Origin: Filosporella fistucella
Taxonomy: Eukaryota > Ascomycota > Leotiomycetes > Helotiales
DNA length: 64,000 nucleotides
Direction of reading: 5' to 3'
Assembly: GCA_030077755.1 (NCBI GenBank)
Contig: JAQJZZ010000011.1
Location: 248,001 to 312,000 of the forward strand
Position numbers and translations under genes: made by a program. Below the pieces are notes generated by a model. That model was not told the DNA's origin and searched no databases. It worked only from the letters and a program-made list of their open reading frames with translations. Of this stretch, positions 22,792-34,081 are shown piece after piece. How positions within the stretch are numbered: the stretch's first letter is position 1; the number at the start of each line of letters is the position of its first letter.

Positions 22792-24566
22792 GGTGACTTG
22801 TCTTTGTGATGTTTGTGTTTTTGTTGACTTTGAAGAGGTTGATGGAGGAGGGAGTCGAGAGACGAGGTTGAAGATTGTGGGGCTCGGGTCTAGAGAGCAC
22901 TAGCGCGATTTGGTTCCTTCAGCCTTGTGGAGAGCTAGCCTTGTCAGTTCGTGTTCACTTTTGCATTTTGGGAAATTTCACTTACAAATTTTTTGGGCTG
23001 GAAAAGCCTCCCAGATTTTGCCTTCGAACGCTGGACCCAATTGAAAGTGGTAGCATCGATGTCTTCACCTGCGCCAAGTCGTCGTTTTTGTGGTATGCAC
23101 CAGGACGTATTATGTTACATAACGACCAGAGATGGGACCTCAGGTTAAAGAGGCTTTTCATGTTTCAATCCAGAGGTGAGATGCTTAATGCTGCCTCAAA
23201 GCCCCAGTGCGACTTGGACGTTGTAGCATAGTCTGTACCATCGATCTGTAGTTGGATCTTTGAGTCCTTAATCTAGGTCTATACATAACAGGGCACATAT
23301 CTTTACTCTCAAACTCTGAGCTCAGATAGGGCTTTATACTAGACTCAAGCATCTAAGACTATTCAGACAATTATAATCATATAAGGAGAGCTCTCTCTAT
23401 TTGGAAGATTCTAGATGTCTTTTAGGCCTATAGGACTCATCAGACATTCTGGATAAAATTAGAGGAAATCCGATTTTGGAAGATCCTAGGTGTCTTCTAG
23501 GCCGAAAGGAATATTCAGAAATTTTGGGTAGAAATAGTAGTAATCTAGCTTTGGAAGATTTTACATATCTTTTAGTCCTATTGAAATACAGGAGTTTCTG
23601 AATATACCAAAGATCCCACAAATAATATTCTGTCTGGAAAGAGACTTTGTTCAAATGATATAAGAATAATTTGTATTGAATGCACTGCCCGCTAGGAGTA
23701 CAACATTCAGACATAGAGCATCTGCCCAGGAAATTTTGAACATCTAGATCTATCCCATCATTCCACAAAATCTGGCGCATTACCATAAATTAAACCTCTG
23801 GCTCATGCTTTGAGCATTGTGGTCAGAGAGAATGAGCGAATAAAGAATGACGTTCAAATCCAAGGCCAATCATCTACCTCGGTTGGGCTGCTTGAGATAA
23901 GGACAAAGGTCAGCTTTCAGGAAGACATTTTAGATGGCGAGACACCCCCAGCCAGATTCGGATTCTGATGCAACATCAATGTATGAATCAAAGATAGCTT
24001 TTTATGCCTCTAGTGGAGTTCCTTACCATAGCTGAGCAATTGGCCCCACTTGAAACATCTAGAATCTGGTGAGCACTCCAGTCAACCAAGCCCTGTGCTG
24101 CTAAGACAGGACATTGATGTAGGGCTTAATAGCTGGAGAAGACTAGGTGATGTAACATAGAAGAAAGCTCGTAGAGTATTGGATCATCTCGGTGAAGGAA
24201 AAATGTCCTGGCTCTAGTGCAGAGCCGTCTACATATCAATGACTGAAAGAAGCACATAATATTTGAATATCTGAAATTTTCAACAATGGATAACCATACA
24301 ATGAACACAAATCTTACAAAGCCAGCAACCTCCAGACGCATCCAGACGCTTTTTGGGTATTAACGCTACAAAGGAAATTTCAAAGACAAACATTAAACGC
24401 CAAATAAGTGAGCCGCGAGGCTATTCCTTCTTCCAGCCGTGAGGCCTATTCTCTTCGTCCATACCAGAGGGACCCTGGTATATCCAGAGCCTGCCTCTGT
24501 CCTGTTGGTAGCCGTGTGGCCTTAATTTGTACGTCCATCCTGTTGTGTTCCACCATAGACCCATCC
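22792..24566. other. intergenic, AT-rich, with a 75-bp tandem repeat
   Basis: This 1.8 kb lies between the spp1 start and the 3' end of the next minus-strand gene. It includes the spp1 promoter (C/T-rich near 22792-22880) and an AT-rich middle with three copies of a 75-bp unit (listed separately). No intact gene was recognised. Confidence 0.4.
23397..23625 (-). repeat. 75-bp tandem repeat, three copies, open in one minus frame
   Basis: Units begin with TTGGAAGAT at 23401, 23476 and 23551, exactly 75 bp apart. Each continues as CTAGgTGTCTTcTAGGCC-like sequence and a TCAGAnATTnTGG block, with moderate divergence. Because 75 is divisible by three, one minus-strand frame (23397-23786) stays open and reads as 25-residue units with a shared Tyr/Phe-Arg-Pro-(Arg/Lys)-Arg-His-Leu motif (RPRRHLGSSK / RPKRHLESSK). 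No start codon or known domain supports a real gene, so it may be a satellite or a remnant of a repeat protein. Confidence 0.75.
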
Positions 24567-25091
24567 TTATCTCTGCCTGTGTCTCCTACTTGAGCTTCCA
24601 GAGCTCTCTCCATGGTGCCTATGTCTGTGCCTACTACTCGAACCACTTTGTTCCAACTGTTGCTCCATTTCCTCCACCCTCTGTCTGTAGCTGCGCACAA
24701 TATCTCGAATATGCCTTATCCTATCAAAATCCACCTCTAACTCATCAATCTGCCGCAGGATATCGTGGAATCTTGCAATTTCAGAGTCGGCAATCGCAAT
24801 CGCATTTCCGGCACGGTCGTATTGCTGCTGAGCTACCATTTGGGATTGCTCAGACAAGTAATCAAGTCGAGCTTGTATCTGCTGCATAAGACGATCAAAA
24901 TGCCGGCCGAGAGCTGCTAGAGAATGGCCGTCGAGAAGTAGGAGACCTTGGGAAGAAGCGCGAGAGGCGGCGCGGGAAGATGAACCACCAGCAGTAGAAG
25001 CTGCTGCTTGTTGGTGATGTCGCAGGAGGGCGATCTCATCGTTCGTTAGACCGAGCTGTGTATCGGGAACTGAATTGGCGGGAGATGCCAT
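24567..25091 (-). CDS. BLOC-1-type coiled-coil subunit, Cnl1-like
   Basis: A single exon of 174 aa starting MASPANSVPDTQLGL. After a short helix (NDEIALLRHHQQ) and a Ser/Ala-rich linker, residues 50-145 are a long amphipathic region: SLAALGRHFDRLMQQIQARL, YLSEQSQMVAQQQYDRAGNA, then DELEVDFDRIRHIRDIV and YRQRVEEMEQQLEQS. The tail is Ser/Arg/His-rich. This layout fits fungal CNL1, a subunit of biogenesis of lysosome-related organelles complex 1, which in yeast acts in endosomal maturation with other small coiled-coil proteins. The family call rests on remembered sequence similarity and coiled-coil layout, so it is moderately sure. Confidence 0.75.
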   Translation of the reverse strand: MASPANSVPDTQLGLTNDEIALLRHHQQAAASTAGGSSSRAASRASSQGLLLLDGHSLAALGRHFDRLMQQIQARLDYLSEQSQMVAQQQYDRAGNAIAIADSEIARFHDILRQIDELEVDFDRIRHIRDIVRSYRQRVEEMEQQLEQSGSSSRHRHRHHGESSGSSSRRHRQR

Positions 25092-26634
25092 GGCGGATGC
25101 CGATTGTGTGGGGGAAGATTTGGTGTCAAAGTGAAGGCGATGACACCCTCACAGAGAGCTGCGAAGGTGCTGTAAACTTCATGGTAATTGTGATAAGGAT
25201 TGGATCATTGCAGAAGCTCCCCTTTGGAAAAGTCGTAGATATGGAAGCAGTTGCGGGATGCGGTCAAGCCGAAGGTTGGTGCTACAAGCCGGTTTCTTTC
25301 TTTTTGTCGAAAAAGATGTGAGCAGTGATCAGCTGAGTGGGAGCGGTGCGGCGATGAATTCTGGCTGATATATATATTTGCTTTTCCAGGATGGGGTGCA
25401 GCTCTAGAGCAAAGCAAGCAAAGCTTTGAGGCTTCAATAAACTCTTTTTGTGCTCATACAGGAAGCTCAAGTCAATGGGCGCTGATTGAAGATTGATCAT
25501 AGGTCGAATAAACGCTCAGCGCGGAGTTTCGTTGTTTCCTCGCTCGTTTCCTTTTGGGTGACCCCATGTCTGTTTGATCGAATCTGGGGGTTGCATGGCG
25601 CTAACAGCTGAAACAAAGGACATTGTGTGCACAATTTGTGAAATTTTATGCAATTTGGATAAATTTGCATAAATTTTGTGGGTCTGGAATGAACCTTGAG
25701 TTGAGCCTCAAATTCCAACCTCCAACTGCTCCCAGCCTCTTTCCCAAACTCCAGCTCCCGATACCTCAGCTCCTGCTCATTTAGACTCAGGATGCTGGTA
25801 GCCGCTGGATGCTACAGTTCGACGGAAAGTCATGCTCCGCATGGCAGCCACACATCAAAAGATTATGCAATGTTCCCTAAATCGTCCGATCTCATACACG
25901 CGCTCCATTTCTTTCTTCCTTCGTAATTCCATCTAACTGCTTGTCCTCAATATCCTGCTCCAGAAATGCTTGAAATATCCTTGTTTTTGATTGAATTTGT
26001 TTGTTTCGACTAGAACCCACGGGAAAGTCTTGGAGAATAGTCTGTCTCCAGTCTTTCATGTCCAATAATCCCTAAGGGCTGGGAAGAAAGGAAATGCTGT
26101 GATTATTACCTGCACTTATATGTTCAATTTATTGCCCGTTTATTCAATTCACTTGTACTGAATGGGGATGCCCTTCAGACTGTTTTTTTCCCCAAAACTC
26201 GAAGTGCTTGGAATAATGCTACAGGACATCCATAATAGGATCTCACCGTGATGTCAACAACTTAGACAGTCATATCATACTCAGCCCTTGGAAAGAGTCT
26301 CTAGCTACTGAATTGGAGGCTCGTATACTGAGCCTCAAAATTTCTCCTCCCTATCTCAAGTCGCTTGAAAGCGTCTCAAAGCTGCTACCTTGGCGTCTCG
26401 TGACAAAGTTATCTCTTTATGAGTCGAAAACCAATTGGCAGGTGGTGACAAAATCGGCCATCGCGGCTGACTCGAATCTCTTTTCCTTCTCATCTGCCTT
26501 CTCTCCAGTCATTCGGGGTTTTGGGATCTGACATACATTCTTTCCTAGTGAATTGCTGATCTAGACTTGGACTATGGTGATCAAATTTGAGCATCCTATC
26601 GTTGCTTTGACATCGAAACTTCCAATACTTCAAA
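25092..26634. promoter_or_regulatory. divergent intergenic region between the Cnl1-like and DUF7707-like genes
   Basis: This 1.5 kb separates two divergent starts and should hold both promoters. Several weak open frames occur on both strands without splice sites or familiar domains. The last 100 bp before 26635 reads as a plain fungal 5' leader. Confidence 0.4.
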
Positions 26635-27561
26635 ATGGTTTCTTTTGCTATTATTGGAACGACTGCTCTATTTGTCTTACTTGTTTCCGCACAGAGCAGG
26701 ACAGGTCAAGCAACTACACCCACCATCAACCCTAGTCTGATCGAGTCCGACGTGAAAAAGACATGGTGCTTGTGGTCAACCCAGACCTGCTCACTACTCT
26801 GCAGCGGATCCACCAGCGTCAATACTTGCACCCCTGCGTCATTGGACTATAACTGTACTTGCGCCTCGAATAAGTCGGCTCCTGGTCTTATCTTTTACAG
26901 AAGAACAATCCCCACTTTCATCTGTGAGAAGGTGTATGAGGACTGCGTGGTATCTTCTGATGCTGATGCAGCATCGCAGAAGAAGTGCGCAGAAGATGAG
27001 GCAAGTAACTGTGGGCATTTGGACCCGGAGATCTTCACAACACGCTCTACTTCCTCGAGCACCGACTATTCAAGATTCTTTACGTCTAAGCTTCTATCTC
27101 CAACCACCTTCTCTTGTGACGCACAAGCCACATCTGCCAGTAATTCGAGCCTCAACTCTACTGGCTCTTCGACGTCGTTGTTGGTATCTCCGCCTATCAC
27201 AAGCATTGCAGCAACTTCTACATCATCAGCAAACTCAAGCACGATCGCAAACTACGATGATGATACACATTCAGTTGGAATCAACCCATCCAAGAAGGCA
27301 GGTATTGGTGTAGGAGTGGGAATCGGAGTCATTCTTCTTGGACTAGGGGTCCTTCTTGTTAGGCGAAGGAAGAATCATAGGGGCAGAGATGGGGTCCAGG
27401 ATAGCCGTCCTCGCGCACCCGCGTGGAGTCATCCAAATGTCGCCGAATTGAGTAGTACTGGCAAGCGTGTACTGCCCTATCTAGATTTGAGGGATAGAAA
27501 TAAGGAGGGGTCGGTGAGGTCAGTGAAAACACCAGTCCAAAGACATCATGAACTGGAATAG
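26635..27561 (+). CDS. DUF7707-like cysteine-rich surface protein with one membrane span
   Basis: A single exon of 308 aa. Residues 1-19 form a signal peptide (MVSFAIIGTTALFVLLVSAQ). Residues about 30-127 carry a Cys pattern typical of the fungal DUF7707 group: TWCLWSTQTCSLLC, VNTCTPASLDYNCTCAS, an APGL block, then TIPTFICEKVYEDCV and a closing Cys pair. A Ser/Thr-rich stalk follows (about 130-215). One transmembrane helix (AGIGVGVGIGVILLGLGVLL) leads to a basic stop-transfer VRRRK and a 60-residue cytoplasmic tail. Many members are GPI-anchored; this one instead has a true membrane span and tail. The function of the family is unknown, and a wall-facing or sensor role is only inference from topology. 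Confidence 0.85.
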   Translation: MVSFAIIGTTALFVLLVSAQSRTGQATTPTINPSLIESDVKKTWCLWSTQTCSLLCSGSTSVNTCTPASLDYNCTCASNKSAPGLIFYRRTIPTFICEKVYEDCVVSSDADAASQKKCAEDEASNCGHLDPEIFTTRSTSSSTDYSRFFTSKLLSPTTFSCDAQATSASNSSLNSTGSSTSLLVSPPITSIAATSTSSANSSTIANYDDDTHSVGINPSKKAGIGVGVGIGVILLGLGVLLVRRRKNHRGRDGVQDSRPRAPAWSHPNVAELSSTGKRVLPYLDLRDRNKEGSVRSVKTPVQRHHELE

Positions 27562-27856
27562 ATTGTCGTCTAGAGGAGGTGAAGACGAGGACATATCTAT
27601 TTGGTGTACTACGATATTGAATGATAGTTTTGGTGGAGATGAAAGAAAAAAATGCAAAGCGACTGGTTCAAGTTTTCGTTCAGAAAATTTGCAAGTCAAG
27701 TTGTTCTTGAAACGTTGAAAAGGAGATACGGGCATGGTACGTACAAGTGGATCCCATTTGTGAAGCGTGGATATCCTCACCTCCTACCCAGTTACCAAGC
27801 TGCTGCTGCAACATACGTCGACACATATCAATTCAGGTGGTGTAATTCTTTCCTGC

Positions 27857-28847
27857 CTATTTCCCAGCCTTTATCATCTTTAGTCCATTTCCCCCCGCAT
27901 ACTCCTCCCGCAGCACATCAGCCATCGACTCGAGTCCTTGTGCGATAGCCTGCCCCAATAAAATGCTCCTGTACACTCCAAATATCTCAGCATCCTGTGA
28001 TATGAGAAATTTTACCATTGCAGTATGCTCGAGTCTGACCGCCGCCTTTAAGGCATAGTATCCCACTGGCATATCCATTGAACAATTACGATTCAGATCT
28101 GCACCATGCTCAATGATCTTGCGAACGATTACCAAATTCCCCGAAAGGGCTGTTGCATAGAGGGTTAGCATTTTGCCATCTATATTTGTCACCATGGTAG
28201 TTCGGGTCAGCCCCCGCGATCTAAGAGAAGATCTACCACTACTTCATGTGCATTTCGACAAGTTGTGATGAGTGAATTACCGTCTTCATAAGATATGCTG
28301 CGAATATCTGCGCCGTTGTCAAGGAGATACCTGACCATCTCAATGTTTCCCCAGTCAGCATTTTTGCTCATGGCATCGGTTGTTCCGACGGGCTGGCTCT
28401 TCAGATAATTGCAGACTTCGATGCCCCTAGTATGCATTGCCATAAATGGAGGTGTTATACCAAGCGATTTCCTTTGATTACTGCCCCCAAATGCTCCACT
28501 GGGACAATCAGTACTGCTTGGCGCAGCACGCGAGGATGGATGTACTGCCAGACGAAGCATGTCCATACTCCCCAGCAAAGCTGCTCCTTCTATCACGTTG
28601 AATCTAGCTTCGTCTCTCTTTCTCTTGGAATTGTAGCTCTTTTCAGATAAATTGCTAACTCGGGAACATGTGCTTGGGGGATTTTAAGCATCTCGGCGTC
28701 GCCTGCCTGAAGCATATTATTGAGTTTGAGTATAAAATGAGTATGTACTTTTATGCATGGCAAAATCCAAATAATGACACAGATACACAAAGGAAAACGC
28801 AATGCCCCCCTCCTTGTCACTGGCCAAAACCGTTCCTGCCACCTCAT
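27857..28847 (-). pseudogene. broken ankyrin-repeat gene
   Basis: Three minus-strand segments in different frames read as one ankyrin protein. Around 28740-28630 there is a helix-like start (NMLQAGDAEMLKIPQAHVPE). At 28650-28207 there is KRDEARFNVIEGAALLGSMD, followed by WGNIEMVRYLLDNGADIRSI and VVDLLLDRGG, which then hits TGA. At 28195-27857 there is NIDGKMLTLYATALSGNLVI, KIIEHGADLN and a C-terminal MADVLREEYAGGN. The ankyrin consensus continues across the frame changes. One break lies in a run of five G (minus strand) near 28216-28220, where a one-base change would continue the Asp-Arg-Gly-Ala-Asp-Pro-Asn consensus; no GT...AG introns explain the shifts. The gene is probably decayed, though sequencing error at the G run cannot be excluded. 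Confidence 0.7.
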
Positions 28848-28860
28848 TCTCGCAATCTAT

Positions 28861-31800
28861 TGGCTATCGGCTTCCCTGAGCTAGATTCTGAGTAGAAATA
28901 CATTAGCGAGTATGTTACTTGTGGTAGGACTTTGCTTGACTGAGTATATATATACTCCCTACCTAGATTCGGCTCGTGGCACCCATTAGTTCTTAGGACT
29001 ACGGGCTTTGGTGGAATATGTGGCGGAGGTCCATGGACTTCAGGCTTACTGCCTAGCCCTTTCGGCTTGGGCAGGATGATTAGAACTCTACGAATGAGGT
29101 CCCCACGAGAATTCCTATAGCGTTGAAGTCAGCGAGTTTTTAGTATGAAGCATATTTTGCAAGACCTACGAATGTTGAAAGGTGATTAGACACAGCAGTC
29201 GGTGCCCCCAATACATTTGGGTATATTTTTGTAAGCCCGACAAGAGCGACTTCAGCAAGGGACTGTGAAAATCACATGATCGATATATTTGCTCGTCAGA
29301 TGTTGGAATGAATTGTGGATATTGAAGTTACTTGTGTTGCTAGATACTTTTAAGAGTGTGGAAGGTTGTTGCTTGTGATGGGCATTGTGGTTTGGGACAT
29401 GTCTGCGCTTGTGACCCCAAAATCCATTCCACATTTTCCTTTGCTGTTGAGTCCATCAGTAAAGGAGCAACTCGAATTCGGAATCCGTCAGGGGCTGTTT
29501 CGTGATTGCGAATAGATTTGACATTTCATAGAATCCAAACATGTTGCTCTCTAGATCCAATATGATCTATTGCGTAGACACTATATAAGTGTACTGCTGT
29601 GGAGGATTTGAGACTCCCGCTCAAGATTCTCAATCCTCCATCCAGGACATGGAGGAATACCACAGGATAAACTCGAACCAGTGAGCATATGCACAAAAAA
29701 GTCTGCAAGTTCTAGAGAAAAAAAAAAGGCCGATACACCATCCCAGTCTTTTGTGGCACGTCAGCCAAGATAGCACGCACTCTGACCCGAGAAATGACGG
29801 CAGGAAAGCAAGAATCACCTCTTCATTCAATCACTTGAGGGCTAAAAAACAATACAACTCTGATCCTCGCCGTGATATCAAGGCCACCTTAAAAGACACG
29901 TAACCACCTTATTGGTTCGGAATTAATCCAGATCTGAGTGCTGCATGCAAACATAAAGAGAAGCGGGGTACATTGCTGTCTCACCGATTCTTTGCTCCTG
30001 ATGCACTGGCAGATGCAGCTCTTTTCTTAGATGTAAATAATGAATCCTTTCTGCCACAGGTGCTGAGTCCTATAAGGCAATAGAATTACTGGGTAGACTT
30101 CTTGCACTTTTGCTTCAGATATAATCTTAGGGGAGGTGAAAAGGGGCATCATGTGACGCAAGCGAGTGGCAAAAAACACGGCATTTAGCTTTGATACTCA
30201 ACAGAATTATATGAATAGTCAGCAGAGCACTAAGTTGTGGCAAGAGAAGAAGATGACGTTCCTGAGAAGCAAAAATGTCCACTAGACGAATGAAAAGATA
30301 GAGGAGAGAAAAGGGGAGAGCCTGATTCTCTTCAAAAAGTCATAGCAACCTAAATCCTCTCCCACAAAACAAGAAATCTTCTACTCAGCCACAAATCGCA
30401 AAGTAATCCGATCCTCTCAGAAATGTTTTCCTCCTCTCACCAAGTTCCAGCCATGCAGAACCAATCACAAAAGCACCCAAACAGAAGAAATAGCAAAAAG
30501 TTCTCTCCACCTATTTGAAGGCAATTTTAAGGAAAAACCCCAAATGTATGTAATACCATTTTATTGCATCGCATACCCTTTTGGACCTCGAATCTTTGGT
30601 GGTTATAATCATTTGATTATTGCATATTGTCTGGGCTAGCGGACATTGATTCGATGCTTAGGACTAGGTAAGGAGTAGTGAGCGCCTTTAGGTGGCCGAC
30701 GAGAGATGTATATCAGGATATACTAATATCCGAGCGAAGGGTTGAATGAGTATTGCTTATCCAGAAAGCTTGAGCTCATGAGGAAGGATGTTTGATGGAA
30801 CCAAGGCTCCGATAGTATGCAATATTCATCAATCACACCGATTCATCAGAACTCTGTCCCAGGAACTTGGTGCGGCAGAGCTGCCTATCTACAGATGCGA
30901 AAACTGTGTAAGTGAGGCTTGAACTCCAGATTTATTGTACTCATCAAGCGACTCTTATTCAACAGGTACTTGAAGAGCGAAGGGCGAAATGGAATGATCG
31001 GCAATGAGGTCTCACTTGAGAGAAACATATCCAAGTTGGCAAATGCGGCTCCCATCTGCCAGTTGACACTAGACACCCACAAAGTGAATTTCTCAGACAC
31101 GGGAGATTGATTATTGATGGGGATAGAATGGAGAGTATTACCGCGTGCTATGAATTGCAAACAGAAATGGGAGTCAAGTATGTTTACATATGAATTGCAA
31201 ATATTACTAAGAACTAAACACGCAAAACCAAACAATCAAGCCCCAACTTAAGCTCAATACATGCCCCCAGACACTGATGACATAGAAACACTTCTCTTCT
31301 CCTGCCCCGTCCATCTTCCATCATACACACGTCCCCTTATAAACAGAACATCCTCTCACCTTCAAAAGCCCAAAACGCTTACTCAGCTTCTCGCATACTC
31401 CTGCATACATCGCAACACCACCATAAACATCTGCACAGCACAGTCTGTTCTAGTTTCTCTTCTCTTTCCTTAAATGCAACTGTGTTTATTACAAGCACTA
31501 GGGACTCGGAGGATTGATTATCAAGCTGTGAGGCAGAACTAGAACAAGAAACGAGATAGAGGGAAGTGGAGTTTGTTTACTTGTTTATGGAAGTGCGTAG
31601 GGTAGTATTTGGGATTCTGCAGGTGGATCTTAGATGTTTAGCAATAGAAGATAAGTGGCGTTTGTAGATCAGGTGGGTACATAGAGAGAGAGAGGAGGGA
31701 GTCATAGGTACTGACAAGCTACTGCTTGCTGCGAAGCCTCTCATCTCCATAATTCCTCAGACTCGGCATTCTCAAGTTCCACTGACACTTGTCAACTCCT

Positions 31801-32840
31801 CTGGCTCGACTAAAGGAAGGTTCGTACACAAAGCTTCAGCACAACTACCGTCTCCAACTCTCAACACTACCCCTCAAAGCTCAGAGAACTTACCCCTCGT
31901 CCCATGAACCTCAAGCTCAACCATATCCTAGAACCTGTCACTTTACAATCCCTCTCCATGCTCACCTTTCAATACCCTCCTATGACCCAAAACAATGTTT
32001 CCCTTGCCCTCCAAGATCTCCAAAATTCATCTTCATGCTATAGCCCTCATTCGGAAATCCCCCAATCCGTCATTGTAAAGTTTCGCTCCAGGCAGATCGA
32101 AACCACATCTCTATCCAAAAGCCCAGAGACGCATCATCTTTCCCCGACAATCAGGAACAAAGTTTTGGATCCGTAGACCGAAAATAGAGTTCAGGGACGC
32201 AAATCGGTTTGAGAAAATCTTGACAAATGATGAGTGAGAAAAAGAGTTTGAGATGCAATTGGTTCGGTGGATCGCAGAAGGTCGCTGCGTCAGGCCATGA
32301 TCTCTGCGCTGCCTGTCAAAAGCGTGACAGGCTCTGTGCTGCATCAATGCTTTCTCTGCTAGAGAATGCAGTGAGGAATTCAAACTTTGGCATAAACTTA
32401 TGCTTAAGTGGACCAGAAACCTAAATCCACGGTTGACGCACCAATGCGAAGGCTTGTTATGACGGTACGAAACTCTTGAGAAACGGTTCTCACCCCTCCA
32501 AGAAAAGACTTGTTCGTTTGAAGTGTCAGTAGAACAATGGGATGGTTTATTCAAGGTCAGATGCAGCGTCCGGGATCGTGTTTGACAGTTCGGAGGATCT
32601 CAGCGCCTTGGATGTTCGGGAAGTGTATTTTTAATTTCCTGGTAATCTGTTGAAGGGACGACAGTTCAATTGAAGCTGTTGATGTTTCGAAAGCTCGGAC
32701 TACAGGTTTCACTCGCTTGATAAGGCTGAGACGAGACGTCTCTGCGTCCGGGGATTTTGACATATGCGGAGTGACAGAATTAGAAATTAGATCAAAGCAG
32801 ACATGCAGAACGTCGTTGCAAAGTTGAGACGGATAAACTC
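28861..32840. other. gene-poor, fairly AT-rich DNA
   Basis: About 4 kb with no recognisable gene on either strand. Open frames are short and none shows a known domain or supported introns. No terminal repeats or transposase/reverse-transcriptase motifs were found by eye. Confidence 0.4.
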
Positions 32841-34080
32841 CTCGTGTGTATCTTTAGGCTATTGGAATGCGTGTCTTTGAAGATATTCTTAGATTTGTGC
32901 ATAGGTCATGTGATACGACCTGGTGGCTCCAACTCCCGATGTTCCATTTGGAAACACAGAGGCGTTCTGGCACATGCCAGCTTCATCGACGATCTCATTT
33001 TCGTCCGAAGAAGGAACAAACACTTGGAAGCTGACTGGGTCAAGACTCCCGAACAGGCATCACTACTCCCGTCTGCAATATGTACGATTTGGGAATGGCA
33101 CCCTACCTAGTGTCAATCCTACCAAAGAGGAACTCGTTGTCCAAAACCGTCAAGTCGCATTAACTCGCTTCCAAACAACGAACACTTACAATGAGATAGA
33201 TTGTGTCCCGAAATGAAGAGTCGTCACCAGGTTCCGTATCTCCCTAGCCTAAATCCAGACTTCCTATCACATAAACACAGAAACAGTCTTTCTTTTGCGG
33301 ATCAATCAATCATCCCCGCACCGACATGGAGACTTCTTCTCTGTACAGCTCTTACTCCGTGATATAAGGGTTCACCGTGCTTGTGATACAAGCGATACAA
33401 CCCTTTCCGACGCCACCAATACTTAAGACATTAGAGTCTGCAAAGGCGCGCGCTACTCCCGCGATCACAGATCCGGGGGGCTTTTTCTCACACTCGGATG
33501 ATTTGAGAAAGCCACGGCGTTGCACGGTTACAGTGATGTCTGGCCTGTGCGGAAGAGCAAGTCTTCTTTTTGGTTACTTACCAAAAGAAATTATACGCAA
33601 AAGAAAGCGATGAAGAGATATCGGGAAATTTGTGCCGCAAGAGACGGTTCCTTCGCGTACAGTTGTGACTAAATAAGCCGATCTCCTTGTTTTTCATGGG
33701 ACCGATATCTTCAGAGCACTAAGGCCAGCTCTGGCCGACAGAGGAACATAGCTGTAACGAACCGTGGCCAGAAATCGAAGATATTGGGTCGATTGGCGTT
33801 GACAGCGGCTGAAGACAGGAATGCCAAAATTCGATGGAAATCGAAGAATTTGGTGCCTCGCCTTTCCCGTTAAGGCATTTCTTGAGAAGCTATTGAACTC
33901 AATTGGTCGGCGGAGTTGCATTTCGTACTGCAGGTGACGGGCAACGAAGAGTGGACGGTAGAGATGGCCTGTCAAAGAACAAAAATGGAAGATCCCGTGA
34001 GGGATGGCTGCTAGAATATTGGGGCTGTTGGCACGAATCAGAGCCAGGTAAATTTTCGGAAAGCCTGCCCCGAAAAAAGG
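32841..34080. other. intergenic with short coding-like frames
   Basis: A 97-codon plus frame ending at 33216 (includes EGTNTWKLTGSRLPNRHHYS) has coding-like composition but no ATG start before residue 17, no known domain and no clear splice partners. The rest shows nothing specific. Confidence 0.3.
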
Positions 34081-34081
34081 T

